Notes under the pieces: model-generated | What the model saw: only the letters and a program-made list of their open reading frames with translations | Told to the model about the DNA's origin: nothing | Databases searched by the model: none | Shown here: one piece after another, positions 17,040 through 25,168 of the stretch | Layout of the letters: the number at the start of each line of letters is the position of its first letter | Position numbering within the stretch: the first letter of the stretch is position 1 | Translations under genes and position numbers: made by a program | Assembly: GCA_029547145.1 (NCBI GenBank) | Contig: JAKPPV010000050.1 | Span: forward strand, 1-64,000 | Reading direction: 5' to 3' | Source: Methanobacteriota archaeon | Lineage (GTDB): Archaea > Halobacteriota > Methanomicrobia > Methanomicrobiales > Methanospirillaceae | DNA: 64,000 bases

Positions 17040-17729
17040 TCAGTCCCGGCGGGCAAGGGCGAGGTAGTAGAGGAGCTGGAGGATCGCCGTGACGGCCGCG
17101 GCCACGTAGGTGAAGCCGGCCGCCGTCAGCATCGCCCGGGCCCCACGGCGGTCCGTCTCGTCGACGAGCAGGCCCGCCTCCTCGAGCAGCCGGAAGGCCC
17201 GGCGCGATGCGTCGAACTCGATCGGCACGGTCATGATCGAGAAGATGACCATCAGGAAAAAGAAGAAGATCCCCAGGTAGAAGAGCCCGGAGAGGTTCAT
17301 CACGAGGCCTGCAAGGATGCAGAGATACGAGAGCGTCGGGCTGAACCGGAGCGCGGGGACGAGCGCACCCCGCGCCTTCATCAGGATGGAGCCGGTCTGG
17401 TGCTGCTGGACGTGCCCGAGCTCGTGGGCGGTGACGGCGAGCGAGGCGACCGACGGGACGCCCGCCACCGGTTCGGAGAGCCGGACGACGTTCGCACCCG
17501 GATCGAAGTGGTCGGAGAGTTCTCCCGGTGTCACCTCGAGCCCGATCGGCCGAAGCGAGGTCCGCTGGAAGAGGACCCGCCCGACCTGCAGGCCGGTGAG
17601 GCCGGAATGGTTCGGGACCCGCGACCACGTCGCGTAGGTGCGGTTCAGCCAGAGCTGGACCCCGGCAGAGATCAGGATGGTCGGGATCAGGACGACGATG
17701 AAGTAGAACGGGTCGAAGAAGAAGACCAT
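17040..17729 (-). CDS. Membrane zinc metallopeptidase, YugP family
   Basis: The 229-residue protein has a membrane segment at about residues 8-26, a cytoplasmic or periplasmic domain with the zinc motif AHELGHVQQH (H102, E103, H106), two further hydrophobic segments around 125-165, a conserved TVPIEFDASRRA stretch and a last membrane helix at 205-222. This is the layout of the neutral zinc metallopeptidase (YugP-like) family. Its substrates are unknown. It lies 76 nt upstream of the bcp gene on the same strand. The start is the only ATG before the first helix. Confidence 0.9.
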   Translation of the reverse strand: MVFFFDPFYFIVVLIPTILISAGVQLWLNRTYATWSRVPNHSGLTGLQVGRVLFQRTSLRPIGLEVTPGELSDHFDPGANVVRLSEPVAGVPSVASLAVTAHELGHVQQHQTGSILMKARGALVPALRFSPTLSYLCILAGLVMNLSGLFYLGIFFFFLMVIFSIMTVPIEFDASRRAFRLLEEAGLLVDETDRRGARAMLTAAGFTYVAAAVTAILQLLYYLALARRD

Positions 17730-17893
17730 GGTGGCACTCCTCCCTCTCTGGTGGTGTCCCGTGCCCCTTCTGCGTTGCGGTGCGCCCCATCCCTCTCCGG
17801 ACCGGGACGGTGTTTCCGGGCCGGCGCCGGCGATGACGACAGACAGGCACCTTTATCCGGGTCGAGGGAGATCGCCACACGGTGGCCTGCGGG

Positions 17894-19714
17894 ATGAGCC
17901 GGGGCGGGAGGCGGGCGGGCGCGCTCGGCGCCGTGAAGGCGGCCGGGCTGGTCTTCGGGGACATCGGTACGAGCCCCATCTACACGCTGACCGTGCTCCT
18001 GACCATCGTTCCCCGGACGACGACGGCGGTCCTCGGCGTCCTCTCCCTGATCATCTGGACCCTGATCCTGGTCGTCACCGTCCAGTACGCGTGGCTCGCC
18101 ATGAGCCTCGGGAGGAAGGGCGAGGGCGGTACGATCGTGCTCCGGGAGCTGTTGAACCCGCTCCTGACACACGCCTGGTCGCAGAAGCTCCTCCTGCTCG
18201 CGACCGTGATCGGGGTCTCGCTCCTGATGGGCGACGGGGTGATCACCCCGGCGATCAGCATCCTTTCGGCCGTCGAGGGGGTCCCCCTCGTCCCCGGGCT
18301 CGAGGGCCTGGGGCCGGACCGGCTCGTTCTCCTCGCCGCCGCGATCGCGATCGGCCTCTTCGCCATCCAGCGCCGGGGGACGGACCGGGTCGCGTTCGCC
18401 TTCGGGCCGGTGATGGTTGCATGGTTCATCGCGCTCGCGGTCCCGGGGCTGATCATGATCGGGAGGGCGCCCATCGTCCTCCAGGCGATCAACCCGTTGC
18501 TGGGAGTCGCCTTTCTCCTCTCGAACGGCCCCTCACACCTCCTGGTCCTCGCGTCGGTGATCCTCTGTGCCACCGGGGGGGAGGCCCTGTACGCCGACAT
18601 GGGCCACCTGGGGCGTGAACCGATCCGGCACGCCTGGGGCTTCGTCTCCCTCGCACTCGTGGTCAACTACCTGGGACAGGGGGCCTTTGCCCTGACCCAC
18701 CCCGGGGTGTCGAGCGTCCTCTTCGAGATGATGCTCTCGCTCTCAGGGGTCCTCTACGTCCCCTTCGTCCTCCTCTCGATCATCGCCACCGTGATCGCCT
18801 CGCAGGCGATGATCAGCGGGATCTTCTCGATCGTCTACCAGGGGATCATGACCCGTCTCCTCCCGACCCTGAAGGTGGAGTACACCTCCTCGGCGCTCCG
18901 CTCGCAGATCTACATCGACGTCGTCAACTGGATGCTGCTCGGCGCCGTCCTCTTCGTCATGCTCCTCTTCGGCGAGTCGGCCCGCCTCGCCTCCGCGTAC
19001 GGGCTCGCCGTGACGGGGACGATGACGCTCACGGGGGTCCTGATCACCGTCATCTTCCTGCACCGGCGCCGGTGGGTCCTCGCGGCGCTCGCAGCGGGGA
19101 CGGCGCTCGTCGATCTCGTCTTCCTCTGCGCGAGCATGAGCAAGCTGGAGACGGGAGGGTACTGGTCGCTCCTGATCGCCGCCGTCCCGTTCGGCGTGAT
19201 CCTGGTCTATCTCGCGGGCCAGGAGAGGCTTCACCAGGCGTTCAGGCCGGTACCGCTCGATCGCTTCCTCCGGCAGTACCGCGAGGTGCACGACAGGATG
19301 AACCGGATCAGCGGCACCGCCCTCTTCTTCGCCAGGGACGTGCAGCGGATGCCGCCGTACATCGCACGGACCATGTTCGTGAACACGATCCTGTACCAGG
19401 ACAACATCCTGGTCTCGATCACGGTCGAGGACGCCCCCTTCGGCGTGGAGCACGGGTTCAGGCGAACCCTTGCCGAGGGACTGCGGACGTTCGAGGTCCG
19501 GCACGGGTACCTCGAGTTCGTGGACATCGTCTCGATCCTGCGTGACCACCAGATCCACGAGAAGGCGATCTTCTACGGCCTCGAGGAGATCGTGACCGAC
19601 CACCCGGTCTGGCGGCTCTTTGCAGTGATCAAGCGGAACGCCCCGACGTTCGTCCAATTCTATCGCCTCCCGGCGGACCGTCTCCACGGCGTCTCGACGA
19701 GGATCGAGATGTGA
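17894..19714 (+). CDS. kup: Potassium uptake protein, KUP/HAK family
   Basis: The 606-residue protein has about 12 membrane helices and the KUP hallmark GLVFGDIGTSPIYTL at its start, followed by GEGGTIVLRELL, MGDGVITPAISILSAVEG and a GGEALYADMGHLGR segment. A hydrophilic C-terminal domain of about 170 residues follows, as in bacterial Kup. It imports K+ with protons. Start is taken at ATG 17894; an in-frame GTG at 17882 sits 27 nt after a TATA-like ctttatcc and could be a leaderless start adding four residues. It is divergent from the YugP gene. Confidence 0.95.
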   Translation: MSRGGRRAGALGAVKAAGLVFGDIGTSPIYTLTVLLTIVPRTTTAVLGVLSLIIWTLILVVTVQYAWLAMSLGRKGEGGTIVLRELLNPLLTHAWSQKLLLLATVIGVSLLMGDGVITPAISILSAVEGVPLVPGLEGLGPDRLVLLAAAIAIGLFAIQRRGTDRVAFAFGPVMVAWFIALAVPGLIMIGRAPIVLQAINPLLGVAFLLSNGPSHLLVLASVILCATGGEALYADMGHLGREPIRHAWGFVSLALVVNYLGQGAFALTHPGVSSVLFEMMLSLSGVLYVPFVLLSIIATVIASQAMISGIFSIVYQGIMTRLLPTLKVEYTSSALRSQIYIDVVNWMLLGAVLFVMLLFGESARLASAYGLAVTGTMTLTGVLITVIFLHRRRWVLAALAAGTALVDLVFLCASMSKLETGGYWSLLIAAVPFGVILVYLAGQERLHQAFRPVPLDRFLRQYREVHDRMNRISGTALFFARDVQRMPPYIARTMFVNTILYQDNILVSITVEDAPFGVEHGFRRTLAEGLRTFEVRHGYLEFVDIVSILRDHQIHEKAIFYGLEEIVTDHPVWRLFAVIKRNAPTFVQFYRLPADRLHGVSTRIEM

Positions 19715-19940
19715 CCCTCTGATCCCGCCGGGGAGCGGTCTGCATCTTTACCGCACCAGGCACCCGCCCGCCGCGTCCTCAGGGAGGCATTCGGCAGCGC
19801 ATGCAATTGACAAGAGAGATATAGGTGGAACAGTCACCCTACCCCCGGTCGATCCCCACCGTCGGGACGCGCCGCCCGGTCCCACCGGCGGGCAGCGACC
19901 CGTGAGAGAGGACCGGACAACCAAAAAGGGTGTGTTTTCC

Positions 19941-20510
19941 ATGCGAATTCCAGCCATTCTCCTCGCACCGATCGCCGTCCTCGTCGCGGCGATGCTGATG
20001 ACCGCCGGGTGCACGGGCACCCCCCCGGCGAACGCGACACCGGCAGCGACGACGGTTGCCGGCACCGCGGCGGCGACGGCGACCCCGACGGCCGGGCCGG
20101 CCGCAAACGAGACGGCGGTCCCGACGGTCAACGTGACCGCGAACCAGACGTCGGCGGCGTCTGTGAACGCGTCGTTCGTCAACGCGACCTGGGCATGGAT
20201 CGCCCGGGCGGGCTCCGAACCCGTCACGGTGACGAGCCCGGACCGCTACACCGTGAGGTTCAGCGCGAACGGGACATACGCCCTCAGGGCGGACTGCAAC
20301 AGCGGGGCCGGGAACTTTTCGGTCAACGGGACGAAGATCGCCCTCGGACCGGCGACCATCACCCAGGTCTACTGCGGAGACCGGTCGCTCGACCAGGCCT
20401 TCCTCGCCGCGCTCGGAGGGGTGACGGCGTACGAGACGGACGCACAGGGCCGCCTCGTGCTGCTGATGACCAGCCCGAACGAGCGGCTCGTCTTCAGGAA
20501 GGTCGCCTGA
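19941..20510 (+). CDS. META-domain lipoprotein (HslJ-like)
   Basis: The 189-residue protein has a lipoprotein signal: hydrophobic stretch then the lipobox TAGC at about residue 24. A threonine/alanine/proline-rich spacer with many N-x-T/S sites (about 28-80) probably lies outside the cell and may be glycosylated. Residues about 82-189 form a META/HslJ domain (TWAWIARAG, YTVRFSANGTYALRADCNSGAGNFSV, LDQAFLAALGG, LVLLMTSPNERLVFRKV). META domains occur in bacterial stress or motility-linked proteins; the archaeal function is unknown. ATG 19941 is the start directly before the hydrophobic segment. Confidence 0.87.
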   Translation: MRIPAILLAPIAVLVAAMLMTAGCTGTPPANATPAATTVAGTAAATATPTAGPAANETAVPTVNVTANQTSAASVNASFVNATWAWIARAGSEPVTVTSPDRYTVRFSANGTYALRADCNSGAGNFSVNGTKIALGPATITQVYCGDRSLDQAFLAALGGVTAYETDAQGRLVLLMTSPNERLVFRKVA

Positions 20511-20518
20511 CAGGACGG

Positions 20519-20552
20519 GCCTCCGGCCGGTCGTTGAACGACGGCCGGAGGC
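20519..20552 (+). terminator. Long hairpin after the META lipoprotein gene
   Basis: A 10-bp GC-rich stem (gcctccggcc with its exact complement) extends through one unpaired G into a second pairing of gtcgtt with aacgac, starting 9 nt after the stop codon. No T-run follows. It may end transcription or stabilise the 3' end of the mRNA. Confidence 0.5.
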
Positions 20553-20785
20553 GGTCTCCTTCCCACGGGAGCCGTCGGACCGGACGGCGGACGGATCACT
20601 TTCCCGGCGCGCGGTCCACCCCTTTAGTGCCGCCTCGACGGAGACGTGATGCCGGGCCCCTCTTCCGTGGGAGGGGGGCCGGGAGGACGTGGTGCAGATG
20701 ACCTGCTACGACAGGAGCCGGGCCCCCCACCGCAGGGGTGGGGGAGCGTTCGGGCAGGGCGGGGCCCGCCGCCCGGAGGCCGGAG

Positions 20786-21001
20786 ATGGCTGACGACCTG
20801 CCGGCCCTCATCGCCCGCTGGCGGCGCTTCCGGAGGGCGCTCGATGTCAGGGACCACGCGGCGATGGACCGGGTGATCGCGGCGGTCGAGCGGCGCGGAC
20901 CGGCCCTCGCCCGGGTGACCGGCGACCCGCTCGAAGCGGCCGTCGTCGCGGTGCTGGTCGAGCTCGTCCGGGAGGCGGAGCGGCATGCAGCTCACTCTTG
21001 A
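20786..21001 (+). CDS. Small helical protein of unknown function, paralogue of the gene at 21485
   Basis: The 71-residue protein is predicted all-helical and highly charged. Its second half, DPLEAAVVAVLVELVREAER, is nearly repeated in the protein encoded at 21485-21754 (DPLEAAIVAVLAGLVREEER), so the two are paralogues. I do not recognise a family. ATG 20786 is preceded by GGAGG with 7 nt spacing. It overlaps the next gene by 17 nt, making a coupled three-gene unit. Confidence 0.7.
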   Translation: MADDLPALIARWRRFRRALDVRDHAAMDRVIAAVERRGPALARVTGDPLEAAVVAVLVELVREAERHAAHS

Positions 21002-21503
21002 ACCCGGGGTGAGCCTCGGGCCGGGTCGGGCGACCGCCCTGATCGCGCCACCGGGGTTCCTGGTCGACCTGCTCATGCAACCGGAGGTGGGCCGGTATTC
21101 GACCCTCTACCTCTACGGTGTCAGCTCCCGCGTCCTCTTCCGCCTCCCCCGGCGGGGGCCGAACCTCGGGGTCCAGAGCTGCATGACCGTCCACCAGCTC
21201 CTCTCCTCGCTCCGGGAGGCCTACCAGACGATCGTGGTCGTGGAGTACGACGGGGACATCTTTTCGGCGCTCGAGGGGGACGACCGCGACGTGATCACCG
21301 TGGTCGGGGAGGCGCTCCAGGACCTCGCCCGGTCGTCGGTCGTGCTGCTGTACGCGCCGCGGGCGGACCGGGGACTCCGGAGCCTGCTCCGGGCGGTGGG
21401 CCAGGTGGTCTGGCGGTACGACGACCGGCCGGCGGCACCGGCCCTCCGCGCCCGGGCCGTCCAGCGGACCCTCGGGGAGGCGGGATGGGGCGCGTCTTCG
21501 TGA
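20985..21503 (+). CDS. Uncharacterised protein between two small paralogues
   Basis: The 172-residue protein is not one I can name. It looks like a compact alpha/beta domain: GRATALIAPPGFLVDLLM near the start, an alternating strand-helix pattern, and an acidic-ended hydrophobic strand TIVVVEYDGDIFS that resembles a Walker B strand. A clear Walker A loop is missing, so it could be a degenerate RecA-like or KaiC-like ATPase fold (inference). It has no signal peptide. It overlaps both neighbours (17 nt upstream, 19 nt downstream) and has a GGAGGCGGAG ribosome site, so it is tightly coupled to the paralogue pair. Confidence 0.7.
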   Translation: MQLTLEPGVSLGPGRATALIAPPGFLVDLLMQPEVGRYSTLYLYGVSSRVLFRLPRRGPNLGVQSCMTVHQLLSSLREAYQTIVVVEYDGDIFSALEGDDRDVITVVGEALQDLARSSVVLLYAPRADRGLRSLLRAVGQVVWRYDDRPAAPALRARAVQRTLGEAGWGASS

Positions 21504-21754
21504 GCCCGCGGATGGGCGTGCGCGCGACCGCCGAACGCTGGTGCCGGGCCGGGCGGGGACTGCGCGATGCGGATCGCCCCGCCCTCGAGCGGCTCGCCGG
21601 TATGGCGATGGCGTACTCGAGCCAGGGGTTCTTCGCGTTCGACGACCCGCTCGAGGCGGCCATCGTCGCGGTCCTGGCCGGGCTCGTGAGGGAGGAGGAA
21701 CGGTCTGCCGCCGGTGCCAGCCCCGGCGGGAATGGGATCGTCGGAGGAGGCTGA
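21485..21754 (+). CDS. Small helical protein, paralogue of the gene at 20786
   Basis: The 89-residue protein aligns with the 71-residue product of 20786-21001 along its core: a W-containing first helix, then the shared DPLEAAIVAVL and LVREEER helix. It has an extra N-terminal 15 residues and a glycine-rich tail. Function unknown. ATG 21485 follows GGGGAGGCGGG closely. The next 580 bp contain only decayed fragments. Confidence 0.65.
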   Translation: MGRVFVSPRMGVRATAERWCRAGRGLRDADRPALERLAGMAMAYSSQGFFAFDDPLEAAIVAVLAGLVREEERSAAGASPGGNGIVGGG

Positions 21755-21756
21755 AC

Positions 21757-21862
21757 AACCGGCGACATCCGCGACGTCGACCCGCCCGTTGCCGCTGACG
21801 TCCTCCTCCCGTCCATCGGCGTCGCCGTCCCCCGGGTGGACGGTGGCAACCACGGGGAACAC
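21757..21862 (-). pseudogene. Remnant of a dockerin-like/calcium-loop C-terminus
   Basis: On the minus strand the frame reads GDGDADG, then EEDVSGNGRVDVADV. This is the calcium-loop pattern (DxNGNGRxDxADV) found at the C-terminus of PKD- and dockerin-type surface proteins of Methanomicrobia. No start codon, signal peptide or body of such a protein is present, and the frame continues antisense through the previous gene. I read it as a relic of a larger surface protein gene. Confidence 0.4.
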
Positions 21863-21918
21863 CCCGCCCCGTCCCGGAGGAGCAGGGTGATCATCCCGTC
21901 ACCCCGACGATCGTTTTG

Positions 21919-22173
21919 ATGGATATCACGCTCGTCTCGACGATCTTCGAGGGACTGCCCCGGCAGGGCCCCGGGATGATGACGGAGGCTGAAACCGTGG
22001 TACAGATCCGGGATCTCGGATACCGGGTGATCGGTTCGTTCCGCCTCCCCGGCGAGGGCTGGTGGGACCACTACGACACCCCGCTCTCCAGGAGGATCCC
22101 GTCCCTGAAAGAGACGTACGCGCAGAACCCCGGTGCCCTCGCGATCGTCGTGACGCGACTCCCCTCCCGGTGA
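21919..22173 (+). pseudogene. C-terminal fragment of a class I SAM-dependent methyltransferase
   Basis: The 84-residue frame contains VVQIRDLGYRVIGSF, RLPGEGWWDHYDTPLSRRI and a YAQNPGALAIV helix. This is the pattern at the end of a common archaeal/bacterial methyltransferase family (GYEVLGHFxLPExxWWxxYYxPLExRI). The SAM-binding N-terminal part is missing, and no upstream frame restores it. It may be a non-functional remnant. The stretch from its end to the tRNA gene shows nothing else. Confidence 0.6.
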
Positions 22174-22337
22174 CGGGGCCCGAACCCGGCGCCCGATAAC
22201 GAGGACAGTGATGGCCTGCAGACCCCCGGTGGAGATGGAGGTTCACGAACGTGCTCATCAGAGGTGTGCGATCGACGAGGGCACGGAGATGATGGGGTCT
22301 GCCGTGATGCGCTGAGCCAGTTTCAGAAAAGATGGGA

Positions 22338-22409
22338 CGCCCCGGCCGGGACTTGAACCCGGGTCAAAAGCTCCGCAGGCTTCTAGGATATCCACTACCC
22401 TACCGGGAC
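22338..22409 (-). tRNA. tRNA-Arg (anticodon GCG)
   Basis: The minus strand folds as a 72-nt tRNA: acceptor gtcccgg pairs with ccggggc (one U-G pair), T arm ccggg-ttcaagt-cccgg, anticodon stem gaagc/gcttt with loop ctgcgga, giving anticodon GCG. The discriminator base is G and no CCA is encoded. The D-arm pairing is weaker (one mismatch). No intron is seen. Confidence 0.85.
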
Positions 22410-22434
22410 CCTGTGCCGGAGAAGATGGGTGCTG

Positions 22435-22450
22435 TATCTATAAATAGATA
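22435..22450. promoter_or_regulatory. Symmetric TATA element between tRNA-Arg and the DUF5806-like gene
   Basis: The perfect inverted repeat tatctat-aa-atagata contains a TATA box readable on both strands. On the minus strand it lies about 33 nt before the 5' end of tRNA-Arg. On the plus strand it could start RNA near 22468, upstream of the gene at 22534. Confidence 0.6.
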
Positions 22451-22533
22451 AGGATCGCCGGCCCGGAGAGGGAGATAAGGACCACCCCGGGCGCTGATCC
22501 CTTTTTGCCCTGACCGGTCGATTCTCTGATCGC

Positions 22534-23103
22534 ATGGCCACCGGATTCGATCAGGACGAGGTCGCCCGATACGCCAAGTTCCGGAAGGTCGACGGCGCGG
22601 CATACGAGAAGGTGAACCGGTTCCTGCGCAAGCACACCTACATCACGGCCCGGGAGTGGGCGCTCGCCCGGCTCTGCGCCGACTTCCGCACCACCTCCGG
22701 GGCGGAGATGACCTTCATCGGCCAGCACCTGCCCGAGCTCGTCCCGTTCATGACCGAGCCCTATTCGCCCCAGGCCGTCAACCAGGCGCGCAACTCGTTC
22801 AAGAAGAAGGTCCGGAAGTCCGGCGCGACCTTCTTCTACGGGGCGATGTGCGGGTTCTTCACCACCGAAGAGCTCGACGACCTCCTCTTCGAGGCGGGCG
22901 AGATCGCCCGGTTCCTCCTCGAGGTGGAGGGGACGAGCCTTCCGGTCGACGACGAACTCGACATCGAGGACCGGATCGCCCGCACGATGAGGTCGGTCGG
23001 GATCGCGGCGCGGACCCTGCTCGAGACGCGCGCGAAGGAGGAGGAGAAGGACGGGATGGAGACACCCGACGGGGACGGCGACGGGGAGGAGCCCGTGGAA
23101 TGA
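22534..23103 (+). CDS. Conserved euryarchaeal protein (probably DUF5806)
   Basis: The 189-residue protein resembles a conserved euryarchaeal family that I believe is DUF5806: YAKFRKVDGAAYEKVNRFLRK, TAREWALARLCADFRT, YSPQAVNQARNSFKKKVRKSGATFFYGAMCGFFT and a FEAGEIARFLLEVEG helix. It is basic and helical in the middle with an acidic disordered tail. The regular helix pattern and conserved basic patch would suit nucleic-acid binding, but this is a guess. Its stop overlaps the mobB start (ATGA), so it is the first gene of a three-gene operon with mobB and a phosphohexomutase. Confidence 0.75.
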   Translation: MATGFDQDEVARYAKFRKVDGAAYEKVNRFLRKHTYITAREWALARLCADFRTTSGAEMTFIGQHLPELVPFMTEPYSPQAVNQARNSFKKKVRKSGATFFYGAMCGFFTTEELDDLLFEAGEIARFLLEVEGTSLPVDDELDIEDRIARTMRSVGIAARTLLETRAKEEEKDGMETPDGDGDGEEPVE

Positions 23104-23816
23104 GGGTCGTCCAGTTCGCCGGGTGGTCCGGGACCGGCAAGACAACCCTGGTCGAGGGGGTCCTCCGGGTCGTCCCGCGGGGTCTGACGGCGGGGGTCGT
23201 CAAGCACCTGGGCGGCGAACACCCGTTCGGACTCGAGCCCGGGCGGGACACGACCCGACTGTATACCGGGGGAGCCGCGGTCGTCACGGGGATCGACCGG
23301 GAGAAGGGGGTGACCCTGGTCCGTGCCGACTCGCTCGAGGCGGCCCTCGACCGCCTCTCGGACGCGGGATGCGACCTCGCGCTGGTGGAGGGGTTCAAGA
23401 CCGTCCCCTTCGCCCGCGTCGTGGTCGGCGACCTTCCCTCGGAACGGGTCGTCCTCCGCGACCCCTCCCCGGAGGAGGTGGTCGCCGCCCTCGACCGGTT
23501 CGACGAGTACCACTCCCCGGGCGGGCTCCTTCTCGCCTGCCGGCGTGAGACGGGAGTGACGGACGGGGTCGAATGCACCTGCCGCGTACCGGTCGGGCCG
23601 GCCCGGTCGACGGACCCCGCGCACCTCGCCGCGCTCGAGGCCCGGTGCAGGGCGGTCCCGGGGGTGGTCGGGGTGAAGGTGCACGGCAGGGTCTATCCCG
23701 AAGGAGGCCAAATACTGGTCGCACTGATCGCACGCGACCCGGGCGCTGCTGCAGCGGCGCTCGCGTCGTTCGGATCGGTCAATCGCGGGACGGCAGACAG
23801 GGGTGGACAGGAGTGA
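23100..23816 (+). CDS. mobB: Molybdopterin-guanine dinucleotide biosynthesis protein MobB
   Basis: The 238-residue protein begins with a P-loop GWSGTGKTTLVE and continues with VVKHLGGEHPFGLEPGRDTTRLYTGGA and a DLALVEGFK segment, the MobB pattern. MobB is a GTP-binding helper in attaching a guanine nucleotide to molybdopterin, needed by molybdenum or tungsten formate and formylmethanofuran dehydrogenases of methanogens. The C-terminal 80 residues include two cysteines (CTCRVP) and a separate small domain not in minimal MobB. It overlaps both neighbours by 4 nt (ATGA, GTGA). Confidence 0.9.
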   Translation: MRVVQFAGWSGTGKTTLVEGVLRVVPRGLTAGVVKHLGGEHPFGLEPGRDTTRLYTGGAAVVTGIDREKGVTLVRADSLEAALDRLSDAGCDLALVEGFKTVPFARVVVGDLPSERVVLRDPSPEEVVAALDRFDEYHSPGGLLLACRRETGVTDGVECTCRVPVGPARSTDPAHLAALEARCRAVPGVVGVKVHGRVYPEGGQILVALIARDPGAAAAALASFGSVNRGTADRGGQE

Positions 23817-25168
23817 AGGGGAAAAAGGAACTCTTTGGAACGAACGGCGTGCGGGGTGTCGTGGGCGACTCGATGGGACCCGAGCTCGTGCTCCGGATCG
23901 GGCAGGCACTCGGGGCGATGCGCCCGGGGACGATCGCGGTCGGGAGGGACTCCCGGTCCTCGGGGGCGATGCTGGTGCATGCGATGAAGGCGGGACTGCT
24001 CGCCTCCGGCTGCTCCGTCGTCGACTGCGGGATCCTTCCGACGCCCGCCCTCCAGTTCATCGTCCGGGGCCGGTTCGCGGCCGGAGCGATGATCACCGCC
24101 TCGCACAATCCCCCCGAGTACAACGGCGTCAAGGTGATCGAGGCCGACGGCACCGAGATGGGGGATGAGGAGGTGATCGCGCTCGAGGAGCGGCTCGGTT
24201 CAGGCAGTTATTCGCTCGCGGACTGGCGCGGGATCGGCGATGAGGAGGACGGGAGCGGACTCGTCGACCGGTACATCGACGGCATCCTCGCCCACTTCCC
24301 CCCGGGTGCGGGCAGGGGCATGACCGTTGCCGTCGACCCGGGGGCAGGGGCTGCCTGCCGGACGACGCCGCGCCTGCTGGAACGGATGGGCGCCACGGTC
24401 CACGCGATCAACGCGACCTTCGACGGCACCTTCCCCAACCGCCTCCCCGAACCAACTCCTGCCGGGCTCGCCCCGCTCGCGGCGCTCGTCCGCGAGACGG
24501 GTGCCGCCTTCGGGGTCGCGCACGACGGCGATGCCGACCGTGCCGTCTTCGTGGACGACCGTGGTCGCTACGTGGAGGAGAACCGGGAGTTCGCCCTGAT
24601 CGCCCACCACGTCTGCCGGGAGCGAACGGGCGTGATCGTCACGCCGGTCTCGACCTCGCAGCTGATCGAGGACGTGGCGGCGGCAACCGGGTGCACGGTC
24701 CGGTACACCCCCGTCGGCTCCATCTACGTCGCCCGGTCCATGCTGGACCTGATCGCGCACGGCACCGATGTCGCGTTCGGCGGGGAGGGGAACGGCGGAC
24801 TGATCTACCCCGACCACCAGTTCTGCCGCGACGGTGGGATGACCACGGCGATGATGGTCGCGCTGCTCGCCCGGACGGGCCGGCCCCTCTCCGAGCTGAT
24901 CGACGCGCTTCCCCCCTACCACTTCATCTCCGAGAAGAAGAAGAGCAGCCGGATCGACGAGATCGTGCCTGCGGTGGTCGCGGCGTTCCCTGATCATTCG
25001 GCCGACCTGACGGACGGGGTCCGGATCGCGAAGGAGAAGACCTGGGCGCTCGTCCGGCGGTCGGGCACGGAGCCGATCGTCCGGGTGATGGTCGAGGCCC
25101 CGGACCGTGCCGGCGCCGAGGCGATGCGGGATGCGGTCCTCGCGGTGATCAGGCCTTTTTTGGACTAG
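23813..25168 (+). CDS. glmM: Phosphohexomutase (phosphoglucosamine/phosphomannomutase family)
   Basis: The 451-residue enzyme belongs to the alpha-D-phosphohexomutase family. It has FGTNGVRGVVG at the start, the phosphoserine loop TASHNPPEYNGVK (about residues 96-108), the metal loop DGDADRAVFVDD, the sugar-specificity loop GEGNGG and the phosphate-binding RRSGTEPIVRVMVE. In archaea such enzymes make glucosamine-1-phosphate or mannose-1-phosphate for surface glycans; GEGNGG does not settle which. It starts with GTG at 23813, overlapping the mobB stop by 4 nt. Its TAG stop shares the palindrome CTAG with the stop of the convergent lipoprotein gene. Confidence 0.88.
   Translation: MKGKKELFGTNGVRGVVGDSMGPELVLRIGQALGAMRPGTIAVGRDSRSSGAMLVHAMKAGLLASGCSVVDCGILPTPALQFIVRGRFAAGAMITASHNPPEYNGVKVIEADGTEMGDEEVIALEERLGSGSYSLADWRGIGDEEDGSGLVDRYIDGILAHFPPGAGRGMTVAVDPGAGAACRTTPRLLERMGATVHAINATFDGTFPNRLPEPTPAGLAPLAALVRETGAAFGVAHDGDADRAVFVDDRGRYVEENREFALIAHHVCRERTGVIVTPVSTSQLIEDVAAATGCTVRYTPVGSIYVARSMLDLIAHGTDVAFGGEGNGGLIYPDHQFCRDGGMTTAMMVALLARTGRPLSELIDALPPYHFISEKKKSSRIDEIVPAVVAAFPDHSADLTDGVRIAKEKTWALVRRSGTEPIVRVMVEAPDRAGAEAMRDAVLAVIRPFLD

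Noticed and set aside
20723-20745. GC hairpin (cccccacc/ggtggggg) upstream of the gene at 20786
   Set aside because: Stable on paper, but such short GC stems are common at this base composition and no regulatory context supports it.
22232-22312. 26-residue open frame before tRNA-Arg
   Set aside because: Too short, no motif and no promoter; it may be further debris of decayed genes.
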